From assembly GCA_021296255.1 (NCBI GenBank), contig JAGWAU010000001.1, positions 26,375-90,374 on the forward strand: 64,000 nucleotides of DNA. Reading direction: 5' to 3'. Each line of letters starts with the position of its first letter. Position 1 is the first letter of the stretch. A model generated the notes under the pieces. It saw only the letters and a list, made by a program, of their open reading frames with translations, made no database searches and was not told the DNA's origin. Of this stretch, positions 1 to 8,469 are shown piece after piece. The stretch is from Alphaproteobacteria bacterium. GTDB lineage: Bacteria; Pseudomonadota; Alphaproteobacteria; UBA2966. The position numbers and the translations under genes are program-made.

Positions 1-950
1 TGGCGGCGCCGATCATGAGGAAGAGCGGTTACGACTCGCGCCTGAGCGCCGGGACCATTGCCGCAGGCGGCACCCTAGGCATGCTGATCCCGCCCAGCCT
101 GATGCTGGTGGTCATGGGACCGGTGCTCCAGGTTCCCATCACCGAATTGTTTGCTGCCGCCATGTTCCCCGGCATCATGTTGGCCAGTATTTACACGGTT
201 TACACCGTGGCCCGCTGTTACCTGAACCCGCGGCTCGGACCGTCGGTGCCGCTGGAGGAACGGGCCGGCTCGGTCTACGAGATCATTCGAGAACTCGTCA
301 TCGGCATCATCCCACTCGCCTTCCTCATCTTTGCCGTCTTGGGAAGCATTCTGGGCGGATTGGCGACGCCGACGGACGCGGCCGCCATGGGCGCCGCCGG
401 CGCCCTGGTGCTGACCATCGCCTATCGCCGGTTGACCTGGGAGCGCCTAAAGGTGGCCGTGTTCAAGACCATCGAGACATCGGCGATGATCGTGTTCCTG
501 GTCTGCGCCGCGAATTTCTATGGCGCCGTTTTCGCCCGTCTCGGAAGCGCCACCTATATCACCGACTCGCTGCTTGCCCTGGCACTCGGACCAGTCCTCC
601 TGCTGGTATTGATCCTGGTTCTCGTCTTCGTTCTCGGTTGGCCGCTGGAATGGGTCCCCATCGTCCTCATCGTCATTCCCATCCTGCTCCCGGCGATCCA
701 GTCGGTGGGCATCGATCTCGTGTATTTCTGCACCTTGGTGGCAGTGTGCCTGCAAACCGCCTGGCTGTCTCCACCGGTAGCGCTGTCGGCATACTTTCTC
801 AAGGGGGTCGTCCCCGACTGGGAACTGACCGACATCTACATCGGCATGATGCAGTTCATGGTGCTGCAGGTGATCGGTCTGGCTCTTCTGCTGACCTTTC
901 CAGAGATCGCCCTGTGGCTGCCCACGGTCCTCTTCAGGGAAGGCGGATAG
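1..950 (+). CDS. TRAP transporter large permease, DctM type (5' truncated)
   Basis: This is the C-terminal part of a TRAP transporter large permease, the inner-membrane subunit that moves small organic acids or similar solutes using an ion gradient. The reading frame is open back to the window edge (Ala-Ala-Pro-Ile precede the first in-window ATG at 15), so the N-terminus lies outside. About 315 residues are visible, with seven or eight hydrophobic segments. The family motifs GGTLGMLIPPS (about residue 20) and ATPTDAAAMGA (about residue 120) are clear. The matching small permease and periplasmic P subunit would be expected upstream. A solute-binding protein gene of ABC type follows on the opposite strand. 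The substrate cannot be told from the sequence. Confidence 0.9.
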   Translation, partial: AAPIMRKSGYDSRLSAGTIAAGGTLGMLIPPSLMLVVMGPVLQVPITELFAAAMFPGIMLASIYTVYTVARCYLNPRLGPSVPLEERAGSVYEIIRELVIGIIPLAFLIFAVLGSILGGLATPTDAAAMGAAGALVLTIAYRRLTWERLKVAVFKTIETSAMIVFLVCAANFYGAVFARLGSATYITDSLLALALGPVLLLVLILVLVFVLGWPLEWVPIVLIVIPILLPAIQSVGIDLVYFCTLVAVCLQTAWLSPPVALSAYFLKGVVPDWELTDIYIGMMQFMVLQVIGLALLLTFPEIALWLPTVLFREGG

Positions 951-979
951 CGCTCGGCGCCCCCGGACAGAAACAGACT

Positions 980-1876
980 CTAATCCGCCGGATGCAGCGA
1001 GTTGTCCACGCTCTCTTCGAACGCCAGCATACAAAGCGCCTCCCCGCCCAGCATGATGGCCTCCTGCATGGCGAGGAACGGGGTACGCCGCACTTCCAGG
1101 TTGGTGGCCCAGACCCCCTCGTCCTTGTAGCGGGCCGACGAAGACTCCATGAGTGCACGATCGATGTTGGGGAAGGAGCGAGACAACTCCGCGGCAACGT
1201 CCTGCGGCGCGACGTCCCCGATCCAGGTCTGCGCGTCTTGGATGCCCGCCAGCACCGACCGCAGCGCCTCCCGCCGCTCACTGATTAGCTCCCGGCGTGT
1301 GATAATGTCGCTGAAGGGCACGGCGCCCAGCTCTCGTGCCATCGAGACGCAGACGCTCGCGGAGCCGGTGGCCAGAACGGCAGAGACATAGGGTTCCGGA
1401 AGCTCTGCAAAGTCGGCGTCGCCGGCAAGAAACGTTGCCACCGCCTCATCCGGCGATCCAGCCTCGCGGACTTGTATGGTGTCGGGATCGATGCCGTTTT
1501 CACGAAGTCTACCCCGAGTGAACAACAAGGGCGTTCTAGACAGGGTGAACGGGATGAACGACTTCCCGATCAGATCACTCCATCGAAATGGCATATCCTG
1601 GCGGCCAACGATCGAGAATCCGCTGGCGCCCGTGACCTGACCGATGATCACGCACGGCGACGGCCTAGCGGGGGCGCTGCGCATGAGGCGCACCGGGCCG
1701 CCGACCGCGACGTCCGCGTCCCCCGCCTCGAGCGGACCTACGGGATCACCGCCCGGTTCCGGAAAGCTGATCGTCACATCCACCGCATTCTGCAGGAAGT
1801 GCTCTCGGGTCTGCGCCACGTAGACGGGAGCGTAGAAGATCGAGGGGAAGGGGAGAACGAAGTTGAGCTGTTCCAT
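980..1876 (-). CDS. NMT1/THI5-like ABC substrate-binding protein without signal peptide
   Basis: The product is a 298-residue protein of the NMT1/THI5-like (SsuA/TauA fold) solute-binding family. The N-terminal strand (MEQLNFVLPFPSIFYAPVYV) and a segment rich in DADVAVGG-type sequence near residue 55 are typical of these proteins. The ATG at 1876 is preferred over the upstream TTG because a GGAGG sits six bases before it. There is no export signal: the mature-like fold begins at residue 3, so the protein would stay in the cytoplasm unless the start is wrong. No ABC permease or ATPase is next to it. It may be a cytoplasmic ligand-binding or biosynthetic relative rather than a transporter component. 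Confidence 0.7.
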   Translation of the reverse strand: MEQLNFVLPFPSIFYAPVYVAQTREHFLQNAVDVTISFPEPGGDPVGPLEAGDADVAVGGPVRLMRSAPARPSPCVIIGQVTGASGFSIVGRQDMPFRWSDLIGKSFIPFTLSRTPLLFTRGRLRENGIDPDTIQVREAGSPDEAVATFLAGDADFAELPEPYVSAVLATGSASVCVSMARELGAVPFSDIITRRELISERREALRSVLAGIQDAQTWIGDVAPQDVAAELSRSFPNIDRALMESSSARYKDEGVWATNLEVRRTPFLAMQEAIMLGGEALCMLAFEESVDNSLHPAD

Positions 1877-1975
1877 GTGATCCTCCAACCTTGCAGGCCC
1901 AGGAGCGTTCAGCCCGAGGACATCGGGGCGGCGATGGCCAGTATCGAGCAGTACTTCCGTCCGGCAACGAATGAA

Positions 1976-2953
1976 TTACGCCGCCCAGGATTCCTTTAGA
2001 AATCTCAGCCAATTGCCGCCAATGACCTTGAAGATGCGTTGGTCCGGCCATCCGGCCCTTTCCATGGCGGTGGTCAGGTTGGGGTAATCGGAAAGGCGCT
2101 CGAAGCCTTTCGGAGGAGGCGGGCAGTCGTTCTCGCGTTTGACCACCAAACGCCCGACACCCTTGTCCATGGCATTCCGCCGGAAGAACGCGGCGCCCTG
2201 ATCCTGGCAGAAGTCCGTTCCGATACCGACGCTGTCCTCGCCGACGACATTGATGACGTGCTCCAGCGCCATGATGCAATCATCGACGGTCGTTTCGTCG
2301 CCCTTGATGAAGGGCGTGAAGGTCGCGAAACCCACGAACCCGCCCGTATCCGTGATCTCCCGCAGCTCTTCATCCGTCTTGTTGCGAGGATGGTCGCGCA
2401 GGGCCCTGGGACAACAGTGCGTGTAGGCGACGGGCCTTTTCGAATGCTCGATGGCGTCGCGCGTGGTCTGGGAGCCCACGTGGCTGAGGTCGATGAGGAT
2501 GCCGAGCCGGTTCAGTTCGTCGATGACGTCCCTGCCGTAGTCAGACAGGCCCAGATCCGTGCTTTCCCAGCATCCAGAACCGACCAAGTTCTGGGTCTGG
2601 TAAGTGAGCTGGATGACGCGGATCCCGAGGTCGCGGAACAGCCTCAGGCTGTCGATCCGGTCCTCGATCCCGCTCGCGTTCTGCCACCCGAGGATGATGC
2701 CTACCTTGTTTTCGGCCTTCGCCCGCTCGATGTCCTCGGCGTCAAAAACCTGGAGCAGGATGTCGTCGTTCTCATCGATCCAGCGCTTGAACTGCGCGAT
2801 GTTGTGCATCGTGCTGACAAATCCATCCCACACGCAGCACGTACAGTTTGCGGCGGTGATCCCGCCCCGGTGCATGTCCTCGAAGACCTCGCGACTCCAT
2901 TTCGAGATCACAAGCCCGTCGATGACGATTGCCTGACGATGGAGATCGCTCAT
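1976..2953 (-). CDS. M19 membrane-dipeptidase family protein lacking the HxD metal motif
   Basis: The product is a 325-residue TIM-barrel protein of peptidase family M19 (renal dipeptidase family). The later catalytic signatures are present: a ligand His in IDLSHVG (about residue 155), the His in AYTHCCPRALRDHPRN (about 178) and the Asp in GIGTDF (about 248). The N-terminal metal motif, normally DGHND, reads IDGLVISKW, and the usual bridging Glu region reads LGWQNASG. As I recall, a similar N-terminus occurs in the dipeptidase-like gene of Pseudomonas glycine-betaine catabolic clusters. Start ATG has GAGGG seven bases upstream. The real substrate is unknown, and a dipeptidase label alone would mislead. 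Confidence 0.8.
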   Translation of the reverse strand: MSDLHRQAIVIDGLVISKWSREVFEDMHRGGITAANCTCCVWDGFVSTMHNIAQFKRWIDENDDILLQVFDAEDIERAKAENKVGIILGWQNASGIEDRIDSLRLFRDLGIRVIQLTYQTQNLVGSGCWESTDLGLSDYGRDVIDELNRLGILIDLSHVGSQTTRDAIEHSKRPVAYTHCCPRALRDHPRNKTDEELREITDTGGFVGFATFTPFIKGDETTVDDCIMALEHVINVVGEDSVGIGTDFCQDQGAAFFRRNAMDKGVGRLVVKRENDCPPPPKGFERLSDYPNLTTAMERAGWPDQRIFKVIGGNWLRFLKESWAA

Positions 2954-3020
2954 CCGTGGCCCTCAGCTGTTCCCATCCCAAGTGAACGAGTTTACAGGCA
3001 CGATCGAAGGGCGACAAAAT

Positions 3021-4538
3021 TTAGGCAAATCCCGCGATCCGCCGATAGCTCAGCGCCTCGGCGACATGGAGCCGTCTGACGCCGTCGGCACCATTGAGGT
3101 CAGCCAGGGTGCGGGCGACGCGCAGCGCCCGGTGATAGCCCCGCGCCGTGAGGCGCAAGCGTTCCGCCGCTTCGGCCAACAGCCGCGCGCCAGAGGCGTC
3201 GGGCGCGGCGACGCGTTCCAGCAATTCACCGTCCATCCCCGCATTGGTGCGTATCGCGCCCGCCGACAGGTTCGCGAAGCGACTCCGCTGGATCTCGCGG
3301 GCCGTGGCCACCCGCGCAGCGACCTCATCCGTTCCCTCGGCAGGTGGCGGGAGCGAAAGGTCGGCGGCTTCGACCGCCGGCACCTCGATCTGCAGATCGA
3401 TCCGATCCAAGAGCGGACCCGACAGCCTTGCCTGGTAGTCGCGGGCGCAACCGGGGGCCCTAGAACATCCCTGTGCCGGATCACCGAAATGGCCGCACTT
3501 GCAGGGATTCATGGCGGCGACGAGCTGGACCCGCGCGGGATAGGTGACATGGCCGTTCGCGCGCGCCACGGTGACCCGTCCGACCTCCAGCGGCTGGCGC
3601 AGCGACTCGAGGACGGCGCGCGGAAACTCCGGCAGCTCATCCAGAAAGAGCACACCGTTATGGGCGAGCGAGACCTCCCCGGGCTGGGCCCGGACACCGC
3701 CCCCCACCATGGCGGCCGATGAGGCGGAGTGATGGGGATCTCGGTACGGGCGCCGGTTAGTAAGACCGCGGCCCGCGAGCAGCCCGGCGACCGACTGGAT
3801 GACGCTGACCTCGAGCATCTCGCGCGCGTCCATCGCCGGCAACAGGCCCGGCAATCGCGCCGCGAGCATCGACTTGCCCGCACCCGGCGGTCCGCACATC
3901 AGCAGGTTGTGACCGCCCGCCGCCACGACCTCTAGGGCACGCTTCGCGATTTCCTGGCCCTTGATATCCCGGAGGTCCGGAATCGCCGCGGCGTCATCCG
4001 CCGCCACCGGCTTGGGCCGGCGCAGGACCTGTGTTCCCTTGACGTGGTTGACGAACGCCAGCAGCGACGGCGCGGCCACGATATCCACGTCGCCTGCCCA
4101 CGCCGCCTCTCCGCCGCAGGGAGCCGGACAGACCAAGCCCCGACCATCCGCCGCGGCGTGAATGGCCGCCGGCAAGGCACCGGCCACGGGAGCGATCGCA
4201 CCGTCCAGCGCCAGCTCGCCGAGGGCCGCGTGGGAGTCCATGGTGTCGGGCGGCATCACGTCCATGGCCGTAAGCAGACCGAGGGCGATTGGCAGATCGA
4301 AATGGCTGCCCTCCTTCAGCAGGTCTGCCGGCGAGAGATTCACGGTGATGCGTTTGGCCGGGAGTGCCAAGCCCATGGCGGACAAAGCCGCCCGCACCCG
4401 CTCCCGACTTTCCGCGACGGCCTTGTCAGGCAGCCCGACGATGCGAAAGGCGGGTACGCCACGGGCAACCTGCACCTGCACATCGACGTCGAGCACCTCG
4501 ACGCCTTGGAACGCTACCGTACCCACCCGTGCAACCAT
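3021..4538 (-). CDS. yifB: YifB/ComM-family magnesium-chelatase-like AAA+ ATPase
   Basis: This full-length 505-residue YifB protein is the family that contains ComM, a hexameric helicase acting in branch migration during natural transformation in some bacteria. It has an N-terminal ChlI-like domain (about 20-165), a Mg-chelatase-type AAA+ module with Walker A GPPGAGKS (216-223) and Walker B VLFLDE (296-301), and a C-terminal helical domain. Four cysteines (346, 348, 358, 364) lie in the usual insert after Walker B. It appears to be monocistronic. No competence genes are nearby, so the transformation role is only a family-level statement. Confidence 0.95.
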   Translation of the reverse strand: MVARVGTVAFQGVEVLDVDVQVQVARGVPAFRIVGLPDKAVAESRERVRAALSAMGLALPAKRITVNLSPADLLKEGSHFDLPIALGLLTAMDVMPPDTMDSHAALGELALDGAIAPVAGALPAAIHAAADGRGLVCPAPCGGEAAWAGDVDIVAAPSLLAFVNHVKGTQVLRRPKPVAADDAAAIPDLRDIKGQEIAKRALEVVAAGGHNLLMCGPPGAGKSMLAARLPGLLPAMDAREMLEVSVIQSVAGLLAGRGLTNRRPYRDPHHSASSAAMVGGGVRAQPGEVSLAHNGVLFLDELPEFPRAVLESLRQPLEVGRVTVARANGHVTYPARVQLVAAMNPCKCGHFGDPAQGCSRAPGCARDYQARLSGPLLDRIDLQIEVPAVEAADLSLPPPAEGTDEVAARVATAREIQRSRFANLSAGAIRTNAGMDGELLERVAAPDASGARLLAEAAERLRLTARGYHRALRVARTLADLNGADGVRRLHVAEALSYRRIAGFA

Positions 4539-4729
4539 GCGGGCTCCCTTCGACTCCCGAATGCATGTTCGTCAATGAAACCATCAGGGGCGATTTTCGG
4601 TATGACGGCGGGGGCATAGTCCAGTCTCCGCACCGAATCATCGTCGCGTCGCGCGAGTGCCTGAAGCAAGACCTATCAGGGGCACGCACACGTGCCGCGT
4701 CAAACTCCAGGCTCAGGAAGGATAATGCG

Positions 4730-4834
4730 ATGATGTACGACGAAACCGATATGAAATCGAAGGCGGCGAGCCGATCGGCGCACGAGAAAGGGGGCGGACC
4801 CTTCGGTCCGCCCGAACGTTGGGGGCTGGAATAA
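4730..4834 (+). CDS. Possible 34-residue micro-protein (doubtful)
   Basis: A short frame with a plausible ribosome binding site (GGAAGG at 4717-4722) and two tandem ATG codons. The peptide is polar and begins MMYDETDMKSKAAS. The last third is encoded by a perfect 9-bp inverted repeat that is more likely an RNA hairpin. I do not recognise a family. It is listed because the start signal is better than expected by chance and the region is otherwise empty. Confidence 0.15.
   Translation: MMYDETDMKSKAASRSAHEKGGGPFGPPERWGLE
4792..4813 (-). terminator. Perfect 9-bp hairpin, possible terminator
   Basis: GGGCGGACC (4792-4800) and GGTCCGCCC (4805-4813) pair perfectly around a CTTC loop. Read on the minus strand the stem is followed by CCTTTCTC, a short pyrimidine run. 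It would suit the end of the minus-strand CopD-like gene about 150 bases upstream. On the plus strand no T run follows. Confidence 0.4.
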
Positions 4835-4920
4835 CTACGGAGGAAGTTCAAAGGAGCGTTGCCGCCTGAGCACGCGTTTTAGCGAGCCCGCGTTGCACGA
4901 AGATGTTGGATGCATGACAG

Positions 4921-4945
4921 CCACGTTACGCACCGCGAAACGTGG
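4921..4945 (-). terminator. 7-bp inverted repeat downstream of the CopD-like gene
   Basis: CCACGTT (4921-4927) pairs with AACGTGG (4939-4945) around an 11-base loop, just beyond the stop codon of the minus-strand gene ending at 4961. There is no clear T tract, so termination is a guess. Confidence 0.3.
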
Positions 4946-4960
4946 TGATTTTCGGGATTG

Positions 4961-5416
4961 TCAAGCCCAGTGGCGACCGCTTGACGCGACGATGATGACG
5001 ATCACGCCAAACACCAGATTCCAGCGAATTGCTCGGCGCATGCGATTCGCCTGGTAGTTGGTCTTGGCCCAGTCCTCCTGCTCGACCGCCGCCCGGAACC
5101 GCCTGTAGGGCACATGGTACAGGTGCCCAAAGATCAGCATCATGGCGATGCCGAGCACCTGCATGACGTGGACATGGAGATCCGCGTCCACGAACCCGCC
5201 GGATCCCCCCAACAGCATCCAGTATCCGGTCACGAGAAGCACTATGATCGCTCCCCAAACCCAGGGAAAGAACCAAAGAAACACCTTAGCGAAGAGACGG
5301 AAGCGCTGGGGCGGCTCGATGCGAATCGAGGCGGGTCGCAGAATGACCAGGATGAAAAAGAACCCGCCGACCCACAGCACCGCAGCCAGCACGTGCAGCG
5401 CAGAGGCGACCACCAT
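4961..5416 (-). CDS. CopD-like four-helix membrane protein
   Basis: A 151-residue integral membrane protein with four hydrophobic segments (about 1-25, 45-70, 83-102 and 133-147). The pattern HVLAAVLWVGGFFF at the N-terminus and the histidines in DADLHVHVMQ and FGHLYH match the CopD/DUF2269-like group of small membrane proteins, which are often suspected of binding haem or copper. It lies 49 bases downstream of gshB in the same direction and may be co-transcribed. The biochemical function of this short form is not established, and copper transport should not be assumed. Confidence 0.75.
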   Translation of the reverse strand: MVVASALHVLAAVLWVGGFFFILVILRPASIRIEPPQRFRLFAKVFLWFFPWVWGAIIVLLVTGYWMLLGGSGGFVDADLHVHVMQVLGIAMMLIFGHLYHVPYRRFRAAVEQEDWAKTNYQANRMRRAIRWNLVFGVIVIIVASSGRHWA

Positions 5417-5465
5417 CGCCGATCAGCCGATTCCGATCGAACGAGTCCCGCGCCGCATCAAGCGC

Positions 5466-6431
5466 TCAGGTCCTCGCGACCTTCGGCACGGTGCGATAGC
5501 GCTCTTCGATGGCATTCCAGATCTTACCCGACAGATTGACACCGTCGAACCGGTCGATTTCCTGAATCCCGGTGGGTGACGTGACGTTGATTTCGGTAAG
5601 GAACCCGCCGATCACGTCGATCCCCACGAAGACGAGGCCGTTCTCCCGGAGGCTGGGCCCGATGGCGTCGCAGATCTCCTGCTCCCGCGCCGTAATCGAG
5701 GTCTTCTCCGGCCGGGCGCCCACGTGCAGGTTGGCGCGGGCCTCGCCGTCCTTGGGAACCCGGGTCACACCGCCCACGACTTCTCCATCCACGAGGATGA
5801 TGCGCTTGTCCCCTTCGCGAACCGCCGGCAGATACTTCTGCACCATGATGGGCTCGCGGTAGAATTCGGTGAACATCTCAAGGAGCGCGTTGAGGTTCTC
5901 GTCCCCCGGGCTGACATGGAAGACGCCGGAACCTCCGTTCCCGAACAGCGGCTTGACGACAATATCCTCGTATTTCTTTCGAAAGTCATGGATTTCCTTG
6001 GCGTCCGTCGTGATCAGGGTGGGCGGCATGAACTCGTCGAAGTGCGTGACGAACAGCTTTTCGGGGGCGTTGCGCACGTGCACGGGATCGTTGACCACCA
6101 GGGTCGCGGGATGGATGTGCTCGAGGAGGTGGGTAGCCGAAATATAAGCCATGTCGAACGGGGGATCCTGGCGCATCAGCACCACGTCTATGGTCGCGAG
6201 ATCAATGGATTCGGGGCCGCCCAGAGAGAAATGGTTGCCAGCTTCGCGGCGGACGGTGAGCGGAGAAATGGTAGCGATCACCCGGCCTTCCCTGAGACTC
6301 AGGTCGCACGGCAGATAATGATAAAGCCCGTGGCCGCGTTTCTGGGCTTCCATCGCCAGCGCAAAGGTGCTGTCCGCAGCGATATCGATGGAATCCATGG
6401 GGTCCATTTGAATTGCGACGGCTAGGCTCAT
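5466..6431 (-). CDS. gshB: Glutathione synthetase
   Basis: GshB joins gamma-glutamylcysteine and glycine with ATP to make glutathione in the cytosol. The 321-residue protein starts MSLAVAIQMDPMDSID, with GAGG six bases before the ATG at 6431. The longer upstream frame has no protein-like content. The RxDPPFDxxY motif (LMRQDPPFDMAYI), the ATP-grasp loop VKPLFGNGGSGVF and the C-terminal EINVTSPTGIQEID are all present, so the enzyme looks intact. It sits between the SirB1-type gene and the CopD-like gene on the same strand. The gamma-glutamylcysteine ligase gene is not in the window. Confidence 0.95.
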   Translation of the reverse strand: MSLAVAIQMDPMDSIDIAADSTFALAMEAQKRGHGLYHYLPCDLSLREGRVIATISPLTVRREAGNHFSLGGPESIDLATIDVVLMRQDPPFDMAYISATHLLEHIHPATLVVNDPVHVRNAPEKLFVTHFDEFMPPTLITTDAKEIHDFRKKYEDIVVKPLFGNGGSGVFHVSPGDENLNALLEMFTEFYREPIMVQKYLPAVREGDKRIILVDGEVVGGVTRVPKDGEARANLHVGARPEKTSITAREQEICDAIGPSLRENGLVFVGIDVIGGFLTEINVTSPTGIQEIDRFDGVNLSGKIWNAIEERYRTVPKVART

Positions 6432-6544
6432 CCGTGACCTCATCGTGAACGTCGAGGGCTGACAGCGGTGCCGACCGGGAGAGCGTCCCACTCATCGATG
6501 CCGATCTCCGCACGGGCGGACCATACGCCAGCCTTCAGCACCAC

Positions 6545-7372
6545 TCAATTCAGCTTGGCGTGGAGCTCCTGAATCAACGTCGCCGCATGGTGCTTGGCGG
6601 CATCGTGAGTGGACTTGTCCAGGAACGTCTCTAGCGCCGTGATGGCCGATCCGAGATTGTCCGCCTGCGCTTCGAGCAAGCCGAGTTCGTACCAGGCGTT
6701 CACATGTTCCGGCGCGACCCGGATCATCGACCTCAGGACGTTCGCGGCACGGATGACATCTCCGGATCTGAGGGCGCGCGATTTGATGTTGTTTTGCAGC
6801 CGCAACAGGATTTCACGATTGCCGACGGCATCGAAGAATCGCTTTTCGAGTTCCGCATCCTTGCCCGCGAGCCGTTTGAACAGTTCCCGCAGGTCGTTCG
6901 CCTCGAGTCTGCGCCCGGGGGCGAATGGATCCAGGATCACGCGCTCGCCGTCCCCTTCCATGCGTAGGAGGAAATGGCCGGGAAAATTGATACCGACCAC
7001 CGGCCACCCCTGAGCCCGCCCGGCATGGATATAGAGGATGCCGAGTGCTACCGGCAGTCCGCGGCGCCGATCGATCACGCGCATGAGGTTGGCGTTCTGA
7101 AGATCGTCGTAAGTCGCCCGGTCGCCCTCGTATCCGTATTCGGTCCCCAGGACTTCCGCCAGGACCGCGACGCGCTTGCCTGCGTCGTCCGCCTCGTGGG
7201 CGTGGCGCGCCGTGTCGTTGGCAAGATCATCCAAGTGCCGGCAGTAGCGATCCGACGACACTCTCGGGCGGTCGATGGCGGCGAGGGCCAAGGCCGTGAG
7301 AGCGAGATCGACACCCGAATCCGGACCGGTTCCCGCTTCGGTCAGAATCCGTTCAGCCTCGTTCGGGTCCAA
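6545..7372 (-). CDS. SirB1-family transglutaminase-like/TPR protein
   Basis: A 275-residue protein of the SirB1 (YchA-like) family, with an N-terminal transglutaminase-like fold (about 30-160) and a C-terminal tetratricopeptide-like region (about 205-270, containing APEHVNAWYELGLLEAQ). The family signature around RRGLPVALGILYIHAGRAQGW and the following PGHFLLR are clear. The start is a TTG, chosen because the sequence MDPNEAERIL matches the expected length. The function is unknown in most bacteria. It lies in a run of minus-strand genes between dolP and gshB. Confidence 0.85.
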   Translation of the reverse strand: MDPNEAERILTEAGTGPDSGVDLALTALALAAIDRPRVSSDRYCRHLDDLANDTARHAHEADDAGKRVAVLAEVLGTEYGYEGDRATYDDLQNANLMRVIDRRRGLPVALGILYIHAGRAQGWPVVGINFPGHFLLRMEGDGERVILDPFAPGRRLEANDLRELFKRLAGKDAELEKRFFDAVGNREILLRLQNNIKSRALRSGDVIRAANVLRSMIRVAPEHVNAWYELGLLEAQADNLGSAITALETFLDKSTHDAAKHHAATLIQELHAKLN

Positions 7373-7407
7373 TGGTCTCGTCCGCTCATCGCGACGTCGG
7401 CCGGACG

Positions 7408-8025
7408 TCAGCTCTTCTCGCGAGGTCGGCCACCGCTGAGACGCACGTGGCTGATTACCTTTTGCACGCCGGCGATGTTCCGCGCGTACGTCGTAACCTT
7501 CTCAAGCTCCGACCCGGTGCGCGCGATTCCCATGAGGTAGACGATTCCATTAACCGTCTCGACGGAGAAGTTGATGTCGGAAACATCCCGGTCGCGCAGC
7601 ATCTGGAATCTCAGCTGAGCGGTGATCTTCGCGTCCTTGAAGTAGTCGATGATGCCGTCCCGATCAGAGACCTGAATTTCATTGAGTACCTCCTGCACGC
7701 CGTTGGCCTGCCAAGCCAACCGAACCGCTTCGACCCGGTCATCCGGAGTGGGAACGACACCGGTCAGCAGGACCCGTCCCTCATGGACCTCGCTACCCAC
7801 CCGGTTGAAAAGATCTTCGCTCGCCTGAAACAAATGGTGCTTGATCTGCAGCTGGATGGCGGTGTCATCGACCGCGGCGCCCACCGAACGTTCCTGGGCG
7901 GCGACAATTCCCGCGCTCGCCGCGCCGCCGGCAAGGAGGACAGGTCCGGCGCAGGCACTCAGCACCGACATTACTAGGAGAGAGAGAAGAACGATCAAAG
8001 TTCGGTGAGATGTACGCGGCGTCAT
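7408..8025 (-). CDS. dolP: Two-BON-domain outer-membrane lipoprotein (DolP/YraP-like)
   Basis: A 205-residue lipoprotein with signal peptide and lipobox VLSAC (Cys25), followed by two BON domains (about 50-118 and 126-195). This matches DolP, the lipoprotein that supports outer-membrane integrity in Escherichia coli. Context agrees: in E. coli the order is rsmI, lpoA, yraN, diaA, dolP, and here rsmI and yraN are directly upstream with an LpoA-like gene diverging. DiaA is absent. The protein should be anchored in the periplasmic leaflet of the outer membrane or in the inner membrane. Confidence 0.85.
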   Translation of the reverse strand: MTPRTSHRTLIVLLSLLVMSVLSACAGPVLLAGGAASAGIVAAQERSVGAAVDDTAIQLQIKHHLFQASEDLFNRVGSEVHEGRVLLTGVVPTPDDRVEAVRLAWQANGVQEVLNEIQVSDRDGIIDYFKDAKITAQLRFQMLRDRDVSDINFSVETVNGIVYLMGIARTGSELEKVTTYARNIAGVQKVISHVRLSGGRPREKS

Positions 8026-8100
8026 GGCGTTCTGCTCCAGATGACCGAGCCGCCACGCGATCGTCGCAGCCGGCGGCGCCCCACTCCTACGCTGAGCACA

Positions 8101-8469
8101 CTATATATGCCATGCGTTGGCGATATGCACGGGAAGCCGCCACGGAACCACGAGCATGATGTCGAAGCGCGCATCCAACCCGGACAGCTTGGGCCGGGAA
8201 GCCAAAAAAACCTCGGCCGTTGCGGAAATCCGACGCCGCTGCCGCGGTCCAAGGGATTCGAGCGCATCGGCCAGGGTGCGCCGCAGTTTGATCTCGACGA
8301 ATACGACGGTGCTTCCCCGGCGCGCGACGATGTCGACCTCGCCGGCCGGGCCTCGGAATCGTCTGGCAAGAACGACGTATCCCCGGAGCCTCAGATGCAA
8401 TGCGCAGAGCGATTCGGCGAGACGGCCGGCTCGCTCCCCTCTGCGGCGCGCCGTCGTGTCCCGTCGCAC
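8101..8469 (-). CDS. yraN: YraN-family (UPF0102) endonuclease-like protein
   Basis: A 122-residue YraN protein, a small protein with a restriction-endonuclease-like fold. The core motif is visible as AGEVDIVARRGSTVVFVEIK, containing the D and ExK residues. The frame extends further upstream, but the GTG at 8469 is the likely start because it overlaps the rsmI stop as TAGTG, a typical reinitiation junction. Protein-like sequence also begins there (RRDTTARRRGERAGRLAE). The function is not established. The consistent pairing with rsmI is seen in many proteobacteria. Confidence 0.85.
   Translation of the reverse strand: MRRDTTARRRGERAGRLAESLCALHLRLRGYVVLARRFRGPAGEVDIVARRGSTVVFVEIKLRRTLADALESLGPRQRRRISATAEVFLASRPKLSGLDARFDIMLVVPWRLPVHIANAWHI

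Larger units (their letters stand above)
4539..4960. other. Intergenic region with two hairpins and one possible micro-ORF
   Basis: This is the longest gap without a recognised gene. It holds two inverted repeats, listed separately. It also holds a 34-codon plus-strand frame (4730-4834) starting MMYDETDMKSK, preceded by GGAAGG about seven bases upstream. The frame ends in a Gly/Pro-rich tail that is read through one of the hairpins, which argues against it being a real gene. I recognise no protein family. A longer minus-strand frame across the same DNA shows no protein-like features. Confidence 0.4.

Noticed and set aside
4426..4851. 141-codon minus-strand frame before yifB
   Set aside because: It overlaps the yifB 5' end, shows no family resemblance, and covers a clear RNA hairpin.
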